64,000 nt of DNA from an uncultured Tateyamaria sp. (lineage in GTDB: Bacteria; Pseudomonadota; Alphaproteobacteria; Rhodobacterales; Rhodobacteraceae), in the NCBI RefSeq assembly GCF_947496075.1, contig NZ_CANMBJ010000005.1, positions 62,001-126,000 on the forward strand, written 5' to 3'. How positions within the stretch are numbered: the first letter of the stretch is position 1; every line of letters starts with the position of its first letter. The position numbers and the translations under genes were made by a program. Shown here in pieces: positions 16,606-25,225 of the stretch. The notes beneath the pieces are model-generated. The model searched no databases, was not told the DNA's origin, and saw only the letters and a program-made list of their open reading frames with translations.

Positions 16606-17385
16606 TTACGACGTGTGCAGCCGGGTCAACTCTTCCGCGCCACGACGTAGGGCCGGCAGGAAGTCGATCAGGTCCACAAGGCTGCGGCGCTGAATCGGCG
16701 CGTGGGCCGACAGGGTGGCCAGCAGTTTCCCCTGCCCATCCCAGATCGGGACTGCGACGGCAGCCATGCCGGACATGAATTCCTCATTGTCCGTGGAATA
16801 TCCGCGCATGCGTGTGGTTTCCAACTCAGCCTTGATGCTGTCGATGTCAACCAGCGTGCCTTCGGTATGCGCCTCGAGCGGACGCGTCGTGAGAACTGTC
16901 CGCAGGATGTGGGGGCGGAGCGTCGACAAATACATCTTGCCCGATGCCGTACAATGGAACGGCACCTGCGTGCCGATGGGCAACTGAATGCGCAGGGGCC
17001 ATTCGGTTTCGACCCGGTCGAGATAGGTCATCCCCTCGCGGTCAGCGGTGGCAAGATTGCAGGTCTCACCCACCTCTTCCGCCACGCTGCGCAGGATGGT
17101 CAAACGCGCCGTGCGCAGATGCTCGGATGACATGGTGCTGACGGCCAAGGCCCGCAGACGCGGGCCCGGACCATAGCTGCGCCCGTCAAGGTCGCGCTGC
17201 AGGAACCCCTCGGCCTCAGCCGTCTGCAGCAACCGGTGCACGGTGGGTTTCGGCAGACCCAATGCATCGATCAGGTCTGTCGGTTTGACGGCCACCCCAC
17301 GCTTGGCGACCTCCTCCATCACCATCAGCAGGCGCAGATTGGTGGGGATTTGATGGTCCTTACGGGGGCGGTGATCGTCAGGCAT
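16606..17385 (-). CDS. IclR family transcriptional regulator
   Basis: A 259-residue regulator with an N-terminal winged helix (about 15-75; VKPTDLIDALGLPKPTVHRLLQ then GFLQRD) and a C-terminal IclR effector domain (about 90-255; LPIGTQVPFHCTASGKMYLS and RMRGYSTDNEEFMSGMAAVAVPI are diagnostic). It is 12 bases downstream of the TRAP transporter DctM gene and probably the last gene of that transcript. It is the natural candidate to control the TRAP genes and the divergent GMC oxidoreductase gene. A TGAGA-N7-TCTCA repeat in that promoter could be its target. Confidence 0.87.
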   Translation of the reverse strand: MPDDHRPRKDHQIPTNLRLLMVMEEVAKRGVAVKPTDLIDALGLPKPTVHRLLQTAEAEGFLQRDLDGRSYGPGPRLRALAVSTMSSEHLRTARLTILRSVAEEVGETCNLATADREGMTYLDRVETEWPLRIQLPIGTQVPFHCTASGKMYLSTLRPHILRTVLTTRPLEAHTEGTLVDIDSIKAELETTRMRGYSTDNEEFMSGMAAVAVPIWDGQGKLLATLSAHAPIQRRSLVDLIDFLPALRRGAEELTRLHTS

Positions 17386-17397
17386 GGCTCTACGGCG

Positions 17398-18756
17398 TTA
17401 TCTTTCTGGCAGTAGGAACAGCGCGAGCTCAGGTGTCAACGACACGATGATCCACACTGAAATCAGGGCGAAGAGATAGGGCACCGTATACCGCAGCAAG
17501 CGGAAGTAGGGAACGCCTGTTACGCCTGACGCCACGTAGAGGTTCAGACCATAGGGCGGTGTCACAAAGCCGATGGATGCACCGACAAGGAAGATCACGG
17601 CAAAGTGGACCGGATCGACGCCCACGCTCGCCGCAATCGGCGCAAGGATCGGCGCAAGAATGATCGTCACCGGCAAGGATTCCAGCACCATGCCGCAGAT
17701 GAACACGATGCCCATCGCCGTGAACAGAATCGGGTAGTAGCCACCCATCGACGTCACGAAGTCGCCAATGACCTGCTGTGCGCCCAAAAGGGACAGGATC
17801 TGCTGCATCACAACAGAGATGGCGATCAGCGGCGCAAGAATGCCGGTGATCTGCGCCGAGCGCATCGTGATGCTCGGGATTTGCGGGATGGTGAACCCTT
17901 CGACGACCAGCATCGACAGGGCCGATTTCTCGGACCAGTCCTTGGTCTGATCCATGCGGAATACCTTGGACACAACCCAGCTGACCAGGCCCGCAATGAT
18001 CCCGAAGCCGACGGTCACACCCGCCGCCTCGGTGGGCGAGAACTTACCGGTGTAGATGCCCCAGAGCACAAGACCGATGGCGAAGAAGCCAAGCCATGCG
18101 CCAAGCGCAGTCTTGAACACCCGGAACGGGCTGAGTGCGATCAGGTAGCCCCAACCGTTGCGCCAGCAGATGATGAAACAGGCCAGCATCATACCACCCA
18201 CCATCAGGGCACCGGGAATGATACCCGCGACAAACAGGTCCGAGATCGGCAGGTTCATCAGGAAGCCGTAGACGATGAAGATGATCGACGGCGGGATGAT
18301 GATCCCCACCGTACCGCCCGCCGCCGCCGTGGCGGCCGAGAAGCGTTCGTCATATCCGCCCTTGACCATTTCCGGATGCAGCATCGAACCGATGGTGGCC
18401 GTGGTGGCCGAGTTCGAGCCCGAGATCGCAGCAAATAGGCCACACGCGCCAAGGGATGCCATGGCAAGACCGCCACGGATCCAGCCGAGGCAGGCATAGG
18501 CAAAGTCGGACAGGCGCCGCGCGATGCCGGAGCGGTTGATCAAGTCACCGGTCAGGATAAAGAGCGGCATGGCCAGAAGGGCGAAACCGTCGGTGAATAC
18601 GTCCTGCAGGGCTGCACCCATGTTCAAAAGCTGCAGCTCAAGGACGAACGACATGCCGATCACCCAATAGGCGATGACAAGGAACACCGGCACGCCCATC
18701 ATGAACAGGATGGTCACCGCGATGGAAATCAGGGTGATGAGTGTTGGATCGCTCAT
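17398..18756 (-). CDS. dctM: TRAP transporter large permease (DctM type)
   Basis: A 452-residue integral membrane protein of the TRAP large subunit family, with about 12 helices. It drives sodium- or proton-coupled uptake of an organic acid or related compound. Typical segments include the GDLINRSGIARRL region, ISGSNSATTATIGSMLHPEM and IIIPPSIIFIVYGFLMNLPISDLFVAGIIPG, and the C-terminal FVTPPYGLNLYV. It overlaps the DctQ gene by ATGA. Length is close to the usual ~430. Confidence 0.92.
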   Translation of the reverse strand: MSDPTLITLISIAVTILFMMGVPVFLVIAYWVIGMSFVLELQLLNMGAALQDVFTDGFALLAMPLFILTGDLINRSGIARRLSDFAYACLGWIRGGLAMASLGACGLFAAISGSNSATTATIGSMLHPEMVKGGYDERFSAATAAAGGTVGIIIPPSIIFIVYGFLMNLPISDLFVAGIIPGALMVGGMMLACFIICWRNGWGYLIALSPFRVFKTALGAWLGFFAIGLVLWGIYTGKFSPTEAAGVTVGFGIIAGLVSWVVSKVFRMDQTKDWSEKSALSMLVVEGFTIPQIPSITMRSAQITGILAPLIAISVVMQQILSLLGAQQVIGDFVTSMGGYYPILFTAMGIVFICGMVLESLPVTIILAPILAPIAASVGVDPVHFAVIFLVGASIGFVTPPYGLNLYVASGVTGVPYFRLLRYTVPYLFALISVWIIVSLTPELALFLLPER

Positions 18757-19424
18757 GCGTCACCTCCGATCACTGCGGCTTCAATCATTTCGTTGCCGTC
18801 GCGGTATTTCTTGAGATCAGCGGCGAGGTTTTCCATCACGCGTGCAGTCAAGAGGATGAATGCGATCGGCACGGTGCCAAGGAACCACCACTGCATCACG
18901 TTATCCGTGCCCAGCATGATGGCGAAGTTGGCGGCGGCACGCACAGTTTCCTGCGCGGTTGTCACGACCACGATCCAGGCGAAACCGAACCAGAGGATGG
19001 CGTCGAGAACCAGCAGGGCCATCTGTACTCCGCGTGGCGCGGCCTTGCGAAACTCGGCAAATGCGAGGTGTGTGCGCAGCTTGACGTTATAGCTGCATCC
19101 GACCCACGTCATGATGAGGAACAGGAACGGCGGCAGGGTCGTCGACCAAGCCGGTTGACCGCTCAGATAGAACCGCTGCACCACGCCCGCAAAGATGATG
19201 TAGCCGATCGCCAAATAGGCAACGACCATTACGGCAGGTTCGAAGTGGCGTTCGATGAATGGGACAGCACGGTAGAGCAGCGCGACCAAAGCACCGCCCA
19301 CGAAGGTGGCGATGAAGCCCAGTGGCCACATCCCGGCATTGCCGCGCAGCGCGGTCTGCAACTCGAATGAGTCGCCTGTCATCAGGGCGGAGATGATTTC
19401 TCCCATGCCCGCAATCAAGTCCAT
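18753..19424 (-). CDS. dctQ: TRAP transporter small permease (DctQ type)
   Basis: A 223-residue small membrane subunit with four central helices, somewhat longer than the usual 160-200 residues because of an extra N-terminal membrane segment (GFIATFVGGALVALLYRAV). The ATG at 19424 follows a good GGGAGG ribosome site, so the in-frame start at 19463 is rejected. It would bind DctM and receive substrate from the binding protein encoded upstream. The longer form occurs in TRAP systems of the mannitol/chloroaromatic type, which fits the Tat-exported binding protein here. Confidence 0.85.
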   Translation of the reverse strand: MDLIAGMGEIISALMTGDSFELQTALRGNAGMWPLGFIATFVGGALVALLYRAVPFIERHFEPAVMVVAYLAIGYIIFAGVVQRFYLSGQPAWSTTLPPFLFLIMTWVGCSYNVKLRTHLAFAEFRKAAPRGVQMALLVLDAILWFGFAWIVVVTTAQETVRAAANFAIMLGTDNVMQWWFLGTVPIAFILLTARVMENLAADLKKYRDGNEMIEAAVIGGDA

Positions 19425-19517
19425 GCTGCACCTCCCTCGTGCCTGGCAAATCCGTTCCAGCATCTTGTCGCGTCAGGATACGGAAATCCATGCCGGTGTT
19501 ACGCGACATGGATAGCT

Positions 19518-19540
19518 GCTTGGGCGATATACGCCCAAGC
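19518..19540 (-). terminator. Intercistronic hairpin between dctP and dctQ
   Basis: GCTTGGGCG, a five-base loop, then CGCCCAAGC form a perfect 9-bp stem 31 bases past the dctP stop. There is no T-run on the coding strand, so it more likely stabilises the upstream dctP message or causes partial termination. Confidence 0.65.
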
Positions 19541-19570
19541 CATTGATTTTGTGAGAAATCCGTTTCCGGA

Positions 19571-20803
19571 TTAACCGCGCCACCAGCGGCGGGGTTCGAC
19601 GTTCTCGGCCAGGGTATGCGGGTTCTGGCGAACACCGTCGTAGATTTCCTGGTATGTGTCGATGCCACCGGCCCAACCGTTGATCCGCTCGCGCCACTGC
19701 TCCCACAGCTGCGGTTGGAACTCGGGCGAGCACTGCTCTTCCGCTTTCTTGATCTCTGCGTCGGACAGTGCGGCGACACGCACGTTGTTCTGGGCAAAGA
19801 TGGTGTCCGGACCCTGGTGCGGGTGCGAGAAACCAACAGTGTTGACCAGCGCGGCTTCGTTTGCGGCCTGGACGTGCACCTGTGTCAGGTAAGACGATTC
19901 CATAACCGCATCCTGCAGCTCACCGCCAAGACCGTCGAAGGTTTGTGCGTTCATCGCGGTGTGTTCCGTACCGCAGAAGAAGCGCAGGTCCACACATTGG
20001 CTGACCACCGGCGACATGTTGGCGTAAGCCACGGCCGATGCCCAAGTTTCGGCACCATCAATCAGGCCCTGCTTCAGACCATCAAGGGTTTCTTCCCAAG
20101 CAACCGGCACTGGGTTCAGACCCAGCGCGTCCATCGCGATACGGCCAAGCTGTGTGCCCGTGACGCGGTTCTTGGTGCCGCGCAGAACGTCGATGTTGTC
20201 GACCGTGGGCTTGTCTTCCCACGACAGACCCAACTGGATGCCGCGCAGTTCAGCGTGCGTGAACAGGAACTTAAGGCCGTGGCGCTTTTCGAACGGGTCG
20301 CGCAGGATGCGCTGGCTGTCCGGGCTGTACATGAAGTGGTACTGGTCGGCCCGGCTGCGGAACATGTACGCATAGTCGAGCACGTTCAGATAGGGCGCAC
20401 CACCGGCCGAGTTCTGGGTCGAGGCGGCATAGATGTCGACGATGCCCTGTTGCGCTTTCTCAACGCAGGACAGCTGGCCACAGATCTGGTTGTTGCCGAT
20501 GAACTCAACGCGAATCTCACCATCGGTGCGCTCTTCGAGATCGCGCGCGAATTCGAGACAACCGGCGCGCTCGATCAGCAGGTTCTGCTGGTTGAAGCCG
20601 GCTGCACCGAATTTCAGTGTGTGCTTGGGCTCTTTCGAGAACCGTTTGTCGTATGTTGATTCCGCGGCGGCCGCCAGATTGGCAACACTCATCGCACCAC
20701 CAAAGCTACCCGCTGCAAGCAGCGTGGAGCTGAGGCCGTAACGACCAGCCACACGGAACAGATCGCGGCGCGAAATGCCCGCGAGGTTTTTCCCAAGTTT
20801 CAT
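19571..20803 (-). CDS. dctP: TRAP transporter periplasmic binding protein (DctP type), Tat-exported
   Basis: A 410-residue DctP-family binding protein with a twin-arginine signal (SRRDLFRVAG near residue 12, hydrophobic stretch, AAA cleavage region). The start at 20803 follows GGGAGGATTGC; the upstream in-frame ATG at 20824 has no site. The mature part shows the TRAP SBP pattern: QQGIVDIYAAST, the conserved Arg in LRGTKNRVTGTQLG, and GLKQGLIDGAETWASAVA. The Tat signal and length suggest the group transporting mannitol-, keto-acid- or aromatic-like solutes rather than C4-dicarboxylates. It is the first gene of the leftward TRAP operon. Confidence 0.9.
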   Translation of the reverse strand: MKLGKNLAGISRRDLFRVAGRYGLSSTLLAAGSFGGAMSVANLAAAAESTYDKRFSKEPKHTLKFGAAGFNQQNLLIERAGCLEFARDLEERTDGEIRVEFIGNNQICGQLSCVEKAQQGIVDIYAASTQNSAGGAPYLNVLDYAYMFRSRADQYHFMYSPDSQRILRDPFEKRHGLKFLFTHAELRGIQLGLSWEDKPTVDNIDVLRGTKNRVTGTQLGRIAMDALGLNPVPVAWEETLDGLKQGLIDGAETWASAVAYANMSPVVSQCVDLRFFCGTEHTAMNAQTFDGLGGELQDAVMESSYLTQVHVQAANEAALVNTVGFSHPHQGPDTIFAQNNVRVAALSDAEIKKAEEQCSPEFQPQLWEQWRERINGWAGGIDTYQEIYDGVRQNPHTLAENVEPRRWWRG

Positions 20804-20827
20804 GCAATCCTCCCTGATACACATTAT

Positions 20828-20844
20828 TGAGACGTTTTATCTCA
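20828..20844. promoter_or_regulatory. Candidate operator between dctP and the GMC oxidoreductase gene
   Basis: TGAGACGTTTTATCTCA is a 5-bp inverted repeat with a 7-base spacer in the divergent promoter. The IclR gene ending the TRAP transcript is the obvious candidate binder. On the plus strand a TTGACT element (about 20886) could serve as a -35 or be part of the leader. Motif only. Confidence 0.4.
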
Positions 20845-20912
20845 GAAAAGGCTAGCGCAGCTTGAACAATCTGCCTAGTCTTTTTTTGACTTTAAGTAAG
20901 GGAGGGGTCGTT

Positions 20913-22508
20913 TTGGAAGCCGATTATGTCATCGTGGGTGCCGGAAGTGCCGGCTGCGTGATCGCGAATCGTCTCAGCGCGGACCCAAACACCAAGGTTG
21001 TGCTGCTTGAAGCGGGCGGCCGGGATTGGAACCCGTGGATTCATATTCCGGTCGGGTATTTCAAAACCATTCACAACCCAAACGTGGACTGGTGCTACAA
21101 GACCGAGCCCGATCCGGGCCTGAACGGTCGCTCTATCGAATGGCCTCGCGGCAAGGTGCTGGGCGGGTCGTCGTCCCTCAACGGATTGCTCTATGTCCGG
21201 GGGCAACCGCAGGACTATGACCGCTGGGCACAGATGGGCAATCGCGGCTGGGCGTGGGATGATGTCCTGCCCCTGTTCAAGCGATCCGAGAAGAATGAAC
21301 GCGGTGCCGACGAGTTCCACGGCGATCAGGGCAACCTATCTGTCTCCAACATGCGTATTCAGCGTCCCATCACCGACGCATGGGTCGCCGCCGCCCAATC
21401 CGCAGGCTACAAATTCAACCCGGATTACAACGGCGCTGATCAGGAAGGTGTTGGATTCTTTCAATTAACTGCGCGCAACGGACGGCGCTGTTCGTCTGCC
21501 GTGGCGTTCCTGAACCCGGTCCGCAGCCGCGAGAACCTCAACATCGTGACCCATGCTCAGGTCGAGAGAATCGAGTTGGACGGGACCAAGGTGACCGGTG
21601 TGTCCTACCGTGACCGCAGCGGTACGTGGCAGACTGTCAAAGCCCGCAAAGAGGTCATCCTGTCGGGCGGTTCCATCAACTCTCCGCAGCTTTTGATGCT
21701 CTCCGGAATTGGAGAAGCGGCACAGTTGCAAGAACACGGGATCGACGTGGTTGTCGACCTGCCGGGCGTCGGCAAAAATATGCAGGATCACCTGCAGGCG
21801 CGGCTGGTCTACAAGTGCAACGAACCCACCCTGAATGACGAGGTGTCGAGCCTGTTCGGACAGGCCAAGATCGGCCTCAAATACCTGATGTTCCGGGCCG
21901 GTCCGATGACCATGGCGGCAAGCCTTGCCACCGGCTTTATGAAGACCCGGGACGACCTCGAGACCCCCGACATTCAGTTCCACGTCCAGCCCCTTTCTGC
22001 AGAAAATCCCGGCAAGGGTGCTGACCCATTTTCGGCCTTCACCATGTCCGTTTGCCAGTTGCGGCCCGAATCGAAGGGAGAGATTCGGTTGGTCAGCAAG
22101 GATGGGCGCACCTATCCGAAGATCATTCCGAACTACCTCAGCACCGAAACGGACTGCCGAACGGTGGTTGAAGGGGTCAATATTGCGCGACGCATTGCCC
22201 GCCATGCCCCTCTGACATCCAAGATTTCGGAAGAATACCGCCCACATGCGGACCTGCCGATGGATGATTACGATGCCACGCTGGACTGGGCGCGCAGCAA
22301 TACTGCGTCAATCTATCACCCAACCGGGACCTGCAAAATGGGTCAGGACAAGGCGGCGGTGGTCGATGAACAGTTGCGTGTACGCGGGATTACAGGCCTG
22401 CGCGTGGCCGATTGTTCGATCATGCCTGAGATTGTCAGCGGCAACACCAACGCCCCCGCCATCATGATCGGTGAAAAGGCATCGGATCTGATCCTCGGAA
22501 CTGCCTAA
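20913..22508 (+). CDS. GMC family FAD-dependent alcohol oxidoreductase
   Basis: A 531-residue flavoprotein of the glucose-methanol-choline oxidoreductase family, oxidising an alcohol group to aldehyde. It has the FAD motif DYVIVGAGSAGCVIANRLS at the N-terminus, GMC signature 1 (RGKVLGGSSSLNGLLYVRG), signature 2 (GGSINSPQLLMLSGIG), and the C-terminal His/Asn active-site regions IYHPTGTCKMG and SGNTNAPAIMIGEKA. I place the start at the TTG at 20913, which follows a strong GGGAGGGG; the frame is open from 20862 but that extension lacks a site. It is divergent from the TRAP operon and probably oxidises the imported compound. The gene ends overlapping the LacI gene stop by four bases. Confidence 0.88.
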   Translation: MEADYVIVGAGSAGCVIANRLSADPNTKVVLLEAGGRDWNPWIHIPVGYFKTIHNPNVDWCYKTEPDPGLNGRSIEWPRGKVLGGSSSLNGLLYVRGQPQDYDRWAQMGNRGWAWDDVLPLFKRSEKNERGADEFHGDQGNLSVSNMRIQRPITDAWVAAAQSAGYKFNPDYNGADQEGVGFFQLTARNGRRCSSAVAFLNPVRSRENLNIVTHAQVERIELDGTKVTGVSYRDRSGTWQTVKARKEVILSGGSINSPQLLMLSGIGEAAQLQEHGIDVVVDLPGVGKNMQDHLQARLVYKCNEPTLNDEVSSLFGQAKIGLKYLMFRAGPMTMAASLATGFMKTRDDLETPDIQFHVQPLSAENPGKGADPFSAFTMSVCQLRPESKGEIRLVSKDGRTYPKIIPNYLSTETDCRTVVEGVNIARRIARHAPLTSKISEEYRPHADLPMDDYDATLDWARSNTASIYHPTGTCKMGQDKAAVVDEQLRVRGITGLRVADCSIMPEIVSGNTNAPAIMIGEKASDLILGTA

Positions 22509-23518
22509 CTGCTGCGCCACATCGGCTCTGGTTCATGCAACGTCTGCAATTGATCGACCGGCACACCTGACACCCGATCGATCAACAGACGCGCCAGTTC
22601 GCGGCCAGTGGCCACCAGGTCTTCGGTTACCGTATCAATCTGCGGGTAAAGCGTTGGCAGAATCGGCGTTGTCTGACGACAGATCAGATCATAGTCGCGG
22701 CCCAGCACCTGCCCCTGATCGGCCATCCCGCCCATCAGCGCCAGTGTGGCCAGTTCATTGTTGCTGATGATCGCGTCAAATGGGTCACTGCGCTGCGCGA
22801 GCGTCTGCCCGAACTCCCGGGCTGTGTCGGTGGAAATCAGGATACCCGTTTCGGTCGCGACCTCTCCGGTCATGCCATGCCGGGCCAAAGCCCGGTGAAA
22901 TCCACCGGTGATCTTGGCAAAATTGGTCGTCGCGTCGTCTTCGGCGACCAGGACAAAGCGTTTGCGCCTGCGCTCAATCAACCGCTCGACCGCCATCTCG
23001 ACATAGCGTTCGGCATGGAAGTCGTGAAAAGCATGGGCCGCGTAGAATTCAGTTCGCCCATGCGACACGAACGGGAAATCGGCATCAATCAGCATCTGGA
23101 CCCGCGGGTCGCGCGCGCTGGTGTGGGTCAGGATGATACCGTCAGAAGTCCGATTCTGCAGAACATAGCGCACCGATTCTTCGGGTGTGGCCCCTTGCAG
23201 GTCGGGAATGACATTCAAATGGTACTTGGTGCCGGACAAATGCGCCCCGATCCCTTCGATCATCTGGCGTGTGTAGTCGATCGTGTTCTTGGCGGGCGAC
23301 AGTACAAGCGTCAGCACGTTGGTCTGGCCCGTACGCAAACGTACGCCCGCGCGGTTGGGCACATAACCTACCTCGGCCGCCGCTGCCGCAATCTTGTCCC
23401 GTGTTTCCTTTTTTAAACGGGACCCATCGCGCAACGACAAGGATACCGTCGACAGGCTAAGGCCCGTGATCTCGGCGATTGTCTTGAGCGTTGGCGGTTT
23501 GCGGGTCGGATCGGCCAT
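22505..23518 (-). CDS. LacI family transcriptional regulator
   Basis: A 337-residue repressor. The N-terminal helix-turn-helix is of LacI type (TLKTIAEITGLSLSTVSLSLRDGSRLKKETRDKI, then VGYVPNRAGVRLRTGQTNVL). The C-terminal periplasmic-binding-like sensor domain (about 65-335) contains DFPFVSHGRTE and DAIISNNELATLALMGGM. It is divergent from the carbohydrate ABC operon, and its likely operators are the two TTGNATCGTTGCAA sites at 23598 and 23697. The inducer is probably the transported glycoside. Confidence 0.9.
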   Translation of the reverse strand: MADPTRKPPTLKTIAEITGLSLSTVSLSLRDGSRLKKETRDKIAAAAAEVGYVPNRAGVRLRTGQTNVLTLVLSPAKNTIDYTRQMIEGIGAHLSGTKYHLNVIPDLQGATPEESVRYVLQNRTSDGIILTHTSARDPRVQMLIDADFPFVSHGRTEFYAAHAFHDFHAERYVEMAVERLIERRRKRFVLVAEDDATTNFAKITGGFHRALARHGMTGEVATETGILISTDTAREFGQTLAQRSDPFDAIISNNELATLALMGGMADQGQVLGRDYDLICRQTTPILPTLYPQIDTVTEDLVATGRELARLLIDRVSGVPVDQLQTLHEPEPMWRSS

Positions 23519-23597
23519 GGCCTGCCTTGCGATTTGGGTCAGTGAACACTGTGATTATCAGAACAGGAGGTGACATGTCGATCAACACCGAATCGGA

Positions 23598-23611
23598 TTG
23601 TATCGTTGCAA
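23598..23611. promoter_or_regulatory. Candidate LacI operator 1
   Basis: TTGTATCGTTGCAA is an imperfect palindrome with the central CG step typical of LacI-family sites. It is 79 bases outside the lacI-type start and is nearly repeated at 23697. Confidence 0.55.
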
Positions 23612-23696
23612 TTTCTGTGCCGTCATCTTCGCCGCAATGCGGCAAAATAATGATATTTATTGAATTTTCTCGAAAGCAGTGCAGCAAAAATAATTG

Positions 23697-23710
23697 TTGC
23701 ATCGTTGCAA
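23697..23710. promoter_or_regulatory. Candidate LacI operator 2
   Basis: TTGCATCGTTGCAA, differing from operator 1 at one position, lies 85 bases before the binding-protein start. The two sites are 99 bp apart, which would suit looping by a tetramer or independent control of the two divergent promoters. The intervening stretch (about 23640-23700) is notably AT-rich compared with the window. Confidence 0.6.
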
Positions 23711-23794
23711 TTATCTGCGACCATTTATGGCAGGTCCCGTTCGGATTGCTGCGCAGGCGACCGGACCAAAAGACTACCAATGGGAGGACACCAC

Positions 23795-25153
23795 ATGTAC
23801 GCAACCAAAGGTCTGATGGCTCGATTGGCCACCGGCACCGCGTTAAGCCTTGTGCTGGGCGCAAGCGCCGCGATGGCCCAAGACATCCGTTTCTGGACCA
23901 CAGAGGAACAACCGGAACGCCTTGCCAAGCAACAGGAAATGGCGGCCCAATTCGAAGAAGCCACGGGCAACAGCGTCGAAGTGATCCCGGTCTCAGAAAC
24001 CGAGCTGGGCACGCGCACCACGGCCGCCTTTGCTGCCGGTGACCTGCCGGACGTCATCTACCACCCGCTTCAGTACGCCCTGCCGTGGGCCGAAGCGGGT
24101 ATTCTGGACACGGAAGCTGCGACTGATGTGGTGGACGGCTTGGGCCGCGACACATTCGCATCCGGTCCGCTGTCGATGGCCGCCTATGATGGCGACATCG
24201 CGTCCGTCCCCGTGGATGGCTGGACGCAGATGATCGTCTACCGCGCCGACCTGTTTGCCGAGAAAGGGCTGGAACCGCCCAACACATTTGCGAACGTTCA
24301 GGCCGCGCTGGAAGCGCTGCACAACCCGCCGGAGATGTATGGGTTTGTCGCTGCCACCAAGGTGGACGAGAATTTCATGTCCCAAGTGCTGGAGCATGTC
24401 TTCCTCGCCAACGGTGTCAGCCCCGTCGGCGACGATGGTTTCAAGGAACTGGATGCTGCGGCCACAACGGAAGTGCTGGATTTCTACAAGGCCATCGCCA
24501 AAGCCTCGCCCCCGGGAGAGCTGTTCTGGAAGCAATCGCGCGAGATCTACTTCGCGGGCGATGCAGCCATGATCATCTGGTCACCCTTCATTCTGGATGA
24601 ACTGGCCGGTCTGCGCGACAGTGCCGCCCCCACCATCAACGACGACCCCACGACCAAGGAACTGGCGGCCAAAACCGGCATCGTGACCAACTTTGCAGGT
24701 CCGTCGAACCCGGATGGCGCGGCCTGGGGTGATGTACGGTACTTTGGCATTACCAACGATGCGGATACTGAAATCGCTCAGGCCTTTGTCGAGTTCTCGA
24801 TGAACGACGGCTACATGCAGACGCTGTCCATCGCGGCCGAGGGCAAGTTCCCCGTCCGCACCGGCACCGCGGATGAGCCCGGCAAGTTTTCGGCCGCGTG
24901 GTCGGAAATTCCGGTTGGTGTGGATCGCAAGGCGCCCATGAAGGATCTCTATGCCGCCGAGATGCTGGACGAGATCGTAGGCGGCTTGAAAGTCGCCCAG
25001 CGCTGGGGCGTCGAGGAAGGGCAGCTCGCGCTGGCCTCCAAGATGATCAACAGCCAGGCGATCAACCGCATCGTGCGTCAGTACATCGATGAAGAGATCG
25101 ACGCCGCTGCCGCGATTGCGGCGATGAACAGCGAGCTGTCTTCGATCAACTAA
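23795..25153 (+). CDS. Carbohydrate ABC transporter, periplasmic binding protein
   Basis: A 452-residue extracellular solute-binding protein of family 1 (MalE/UgpB type). The signal peptide ends in AAMA before QDIRFWTTEEQPER, and motifs such as FEEATGNSVEVIPVSETELGTRTTAAFAAGDLPDVIYHP are typical. The start at 23795 follows GGGAGG. It is the first gene of an operon with two permeases, a GH63-like hydrolase and a MalK-type ATPase. Substrate is not shown by sequence; the hydrolase suggests a small glycoside such as glucosylglycerate or mannosylglycerate, or another compatible solute (inference). Confidence 0.9.
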   Translation: MYATKGLMARLATGTALSLVLGASAAMAQDIRFWTTEEQPERLAKQQEMAAQFEEATGNSVEVIPVSETELGTRTTAAFAAGDLPDVIYHPLQYALPWAEAGILDTEAATDVVDGLGRDTFASGPLSMAAYDGDIASVPVDGWTQMIVYRADLFAEKGLEPPNTFANVQAALEALHNPPEMYGFVAATKVDENFMSQVLEHVFLANGVSPVGDDGFKELDAAATTEVLDFYKAIAKASPPGELFWKQSREIYFAGDAAMIIWSPFILDELAGLRDSAAPTINDDPTTKELAAKTGIVTNFAGPSNPDGAAWGDVRYFGITNDADTEIAQAFVEFSMNDGYMQTLSIAAEGKFPVRTGTADEPGKFSAAWSEIPVGVDRKAPMKDLYAAEMLDEIVGGLKVAQRWGVEEGQLALASKMINSQAINRIVRQYIDEEIDAAAAIAAMNSELSSIN

Positions 25154-25170
25154 GCCCTCCCATAGGCTGC

Positions 25171-25194
25171 GAGGGGGCGGATCGCCCCGCCCTC
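25171..25194 (+). terminator. Intercistronic hairpin after the binding-protein gene
   Basis: GAGGGGGCGG and CCCCGCCCTC form a GC-rich stem with a small bulge around ATCG, between binding-protein and permease genes. No T-run follows. It is likely an mRNA-stabilising or attenuating structure. Confidence 0.5.
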
Positions 25195-25225
25195 TCACCC
25201 TGACCCCCTCAGTCCGAGACATCCC

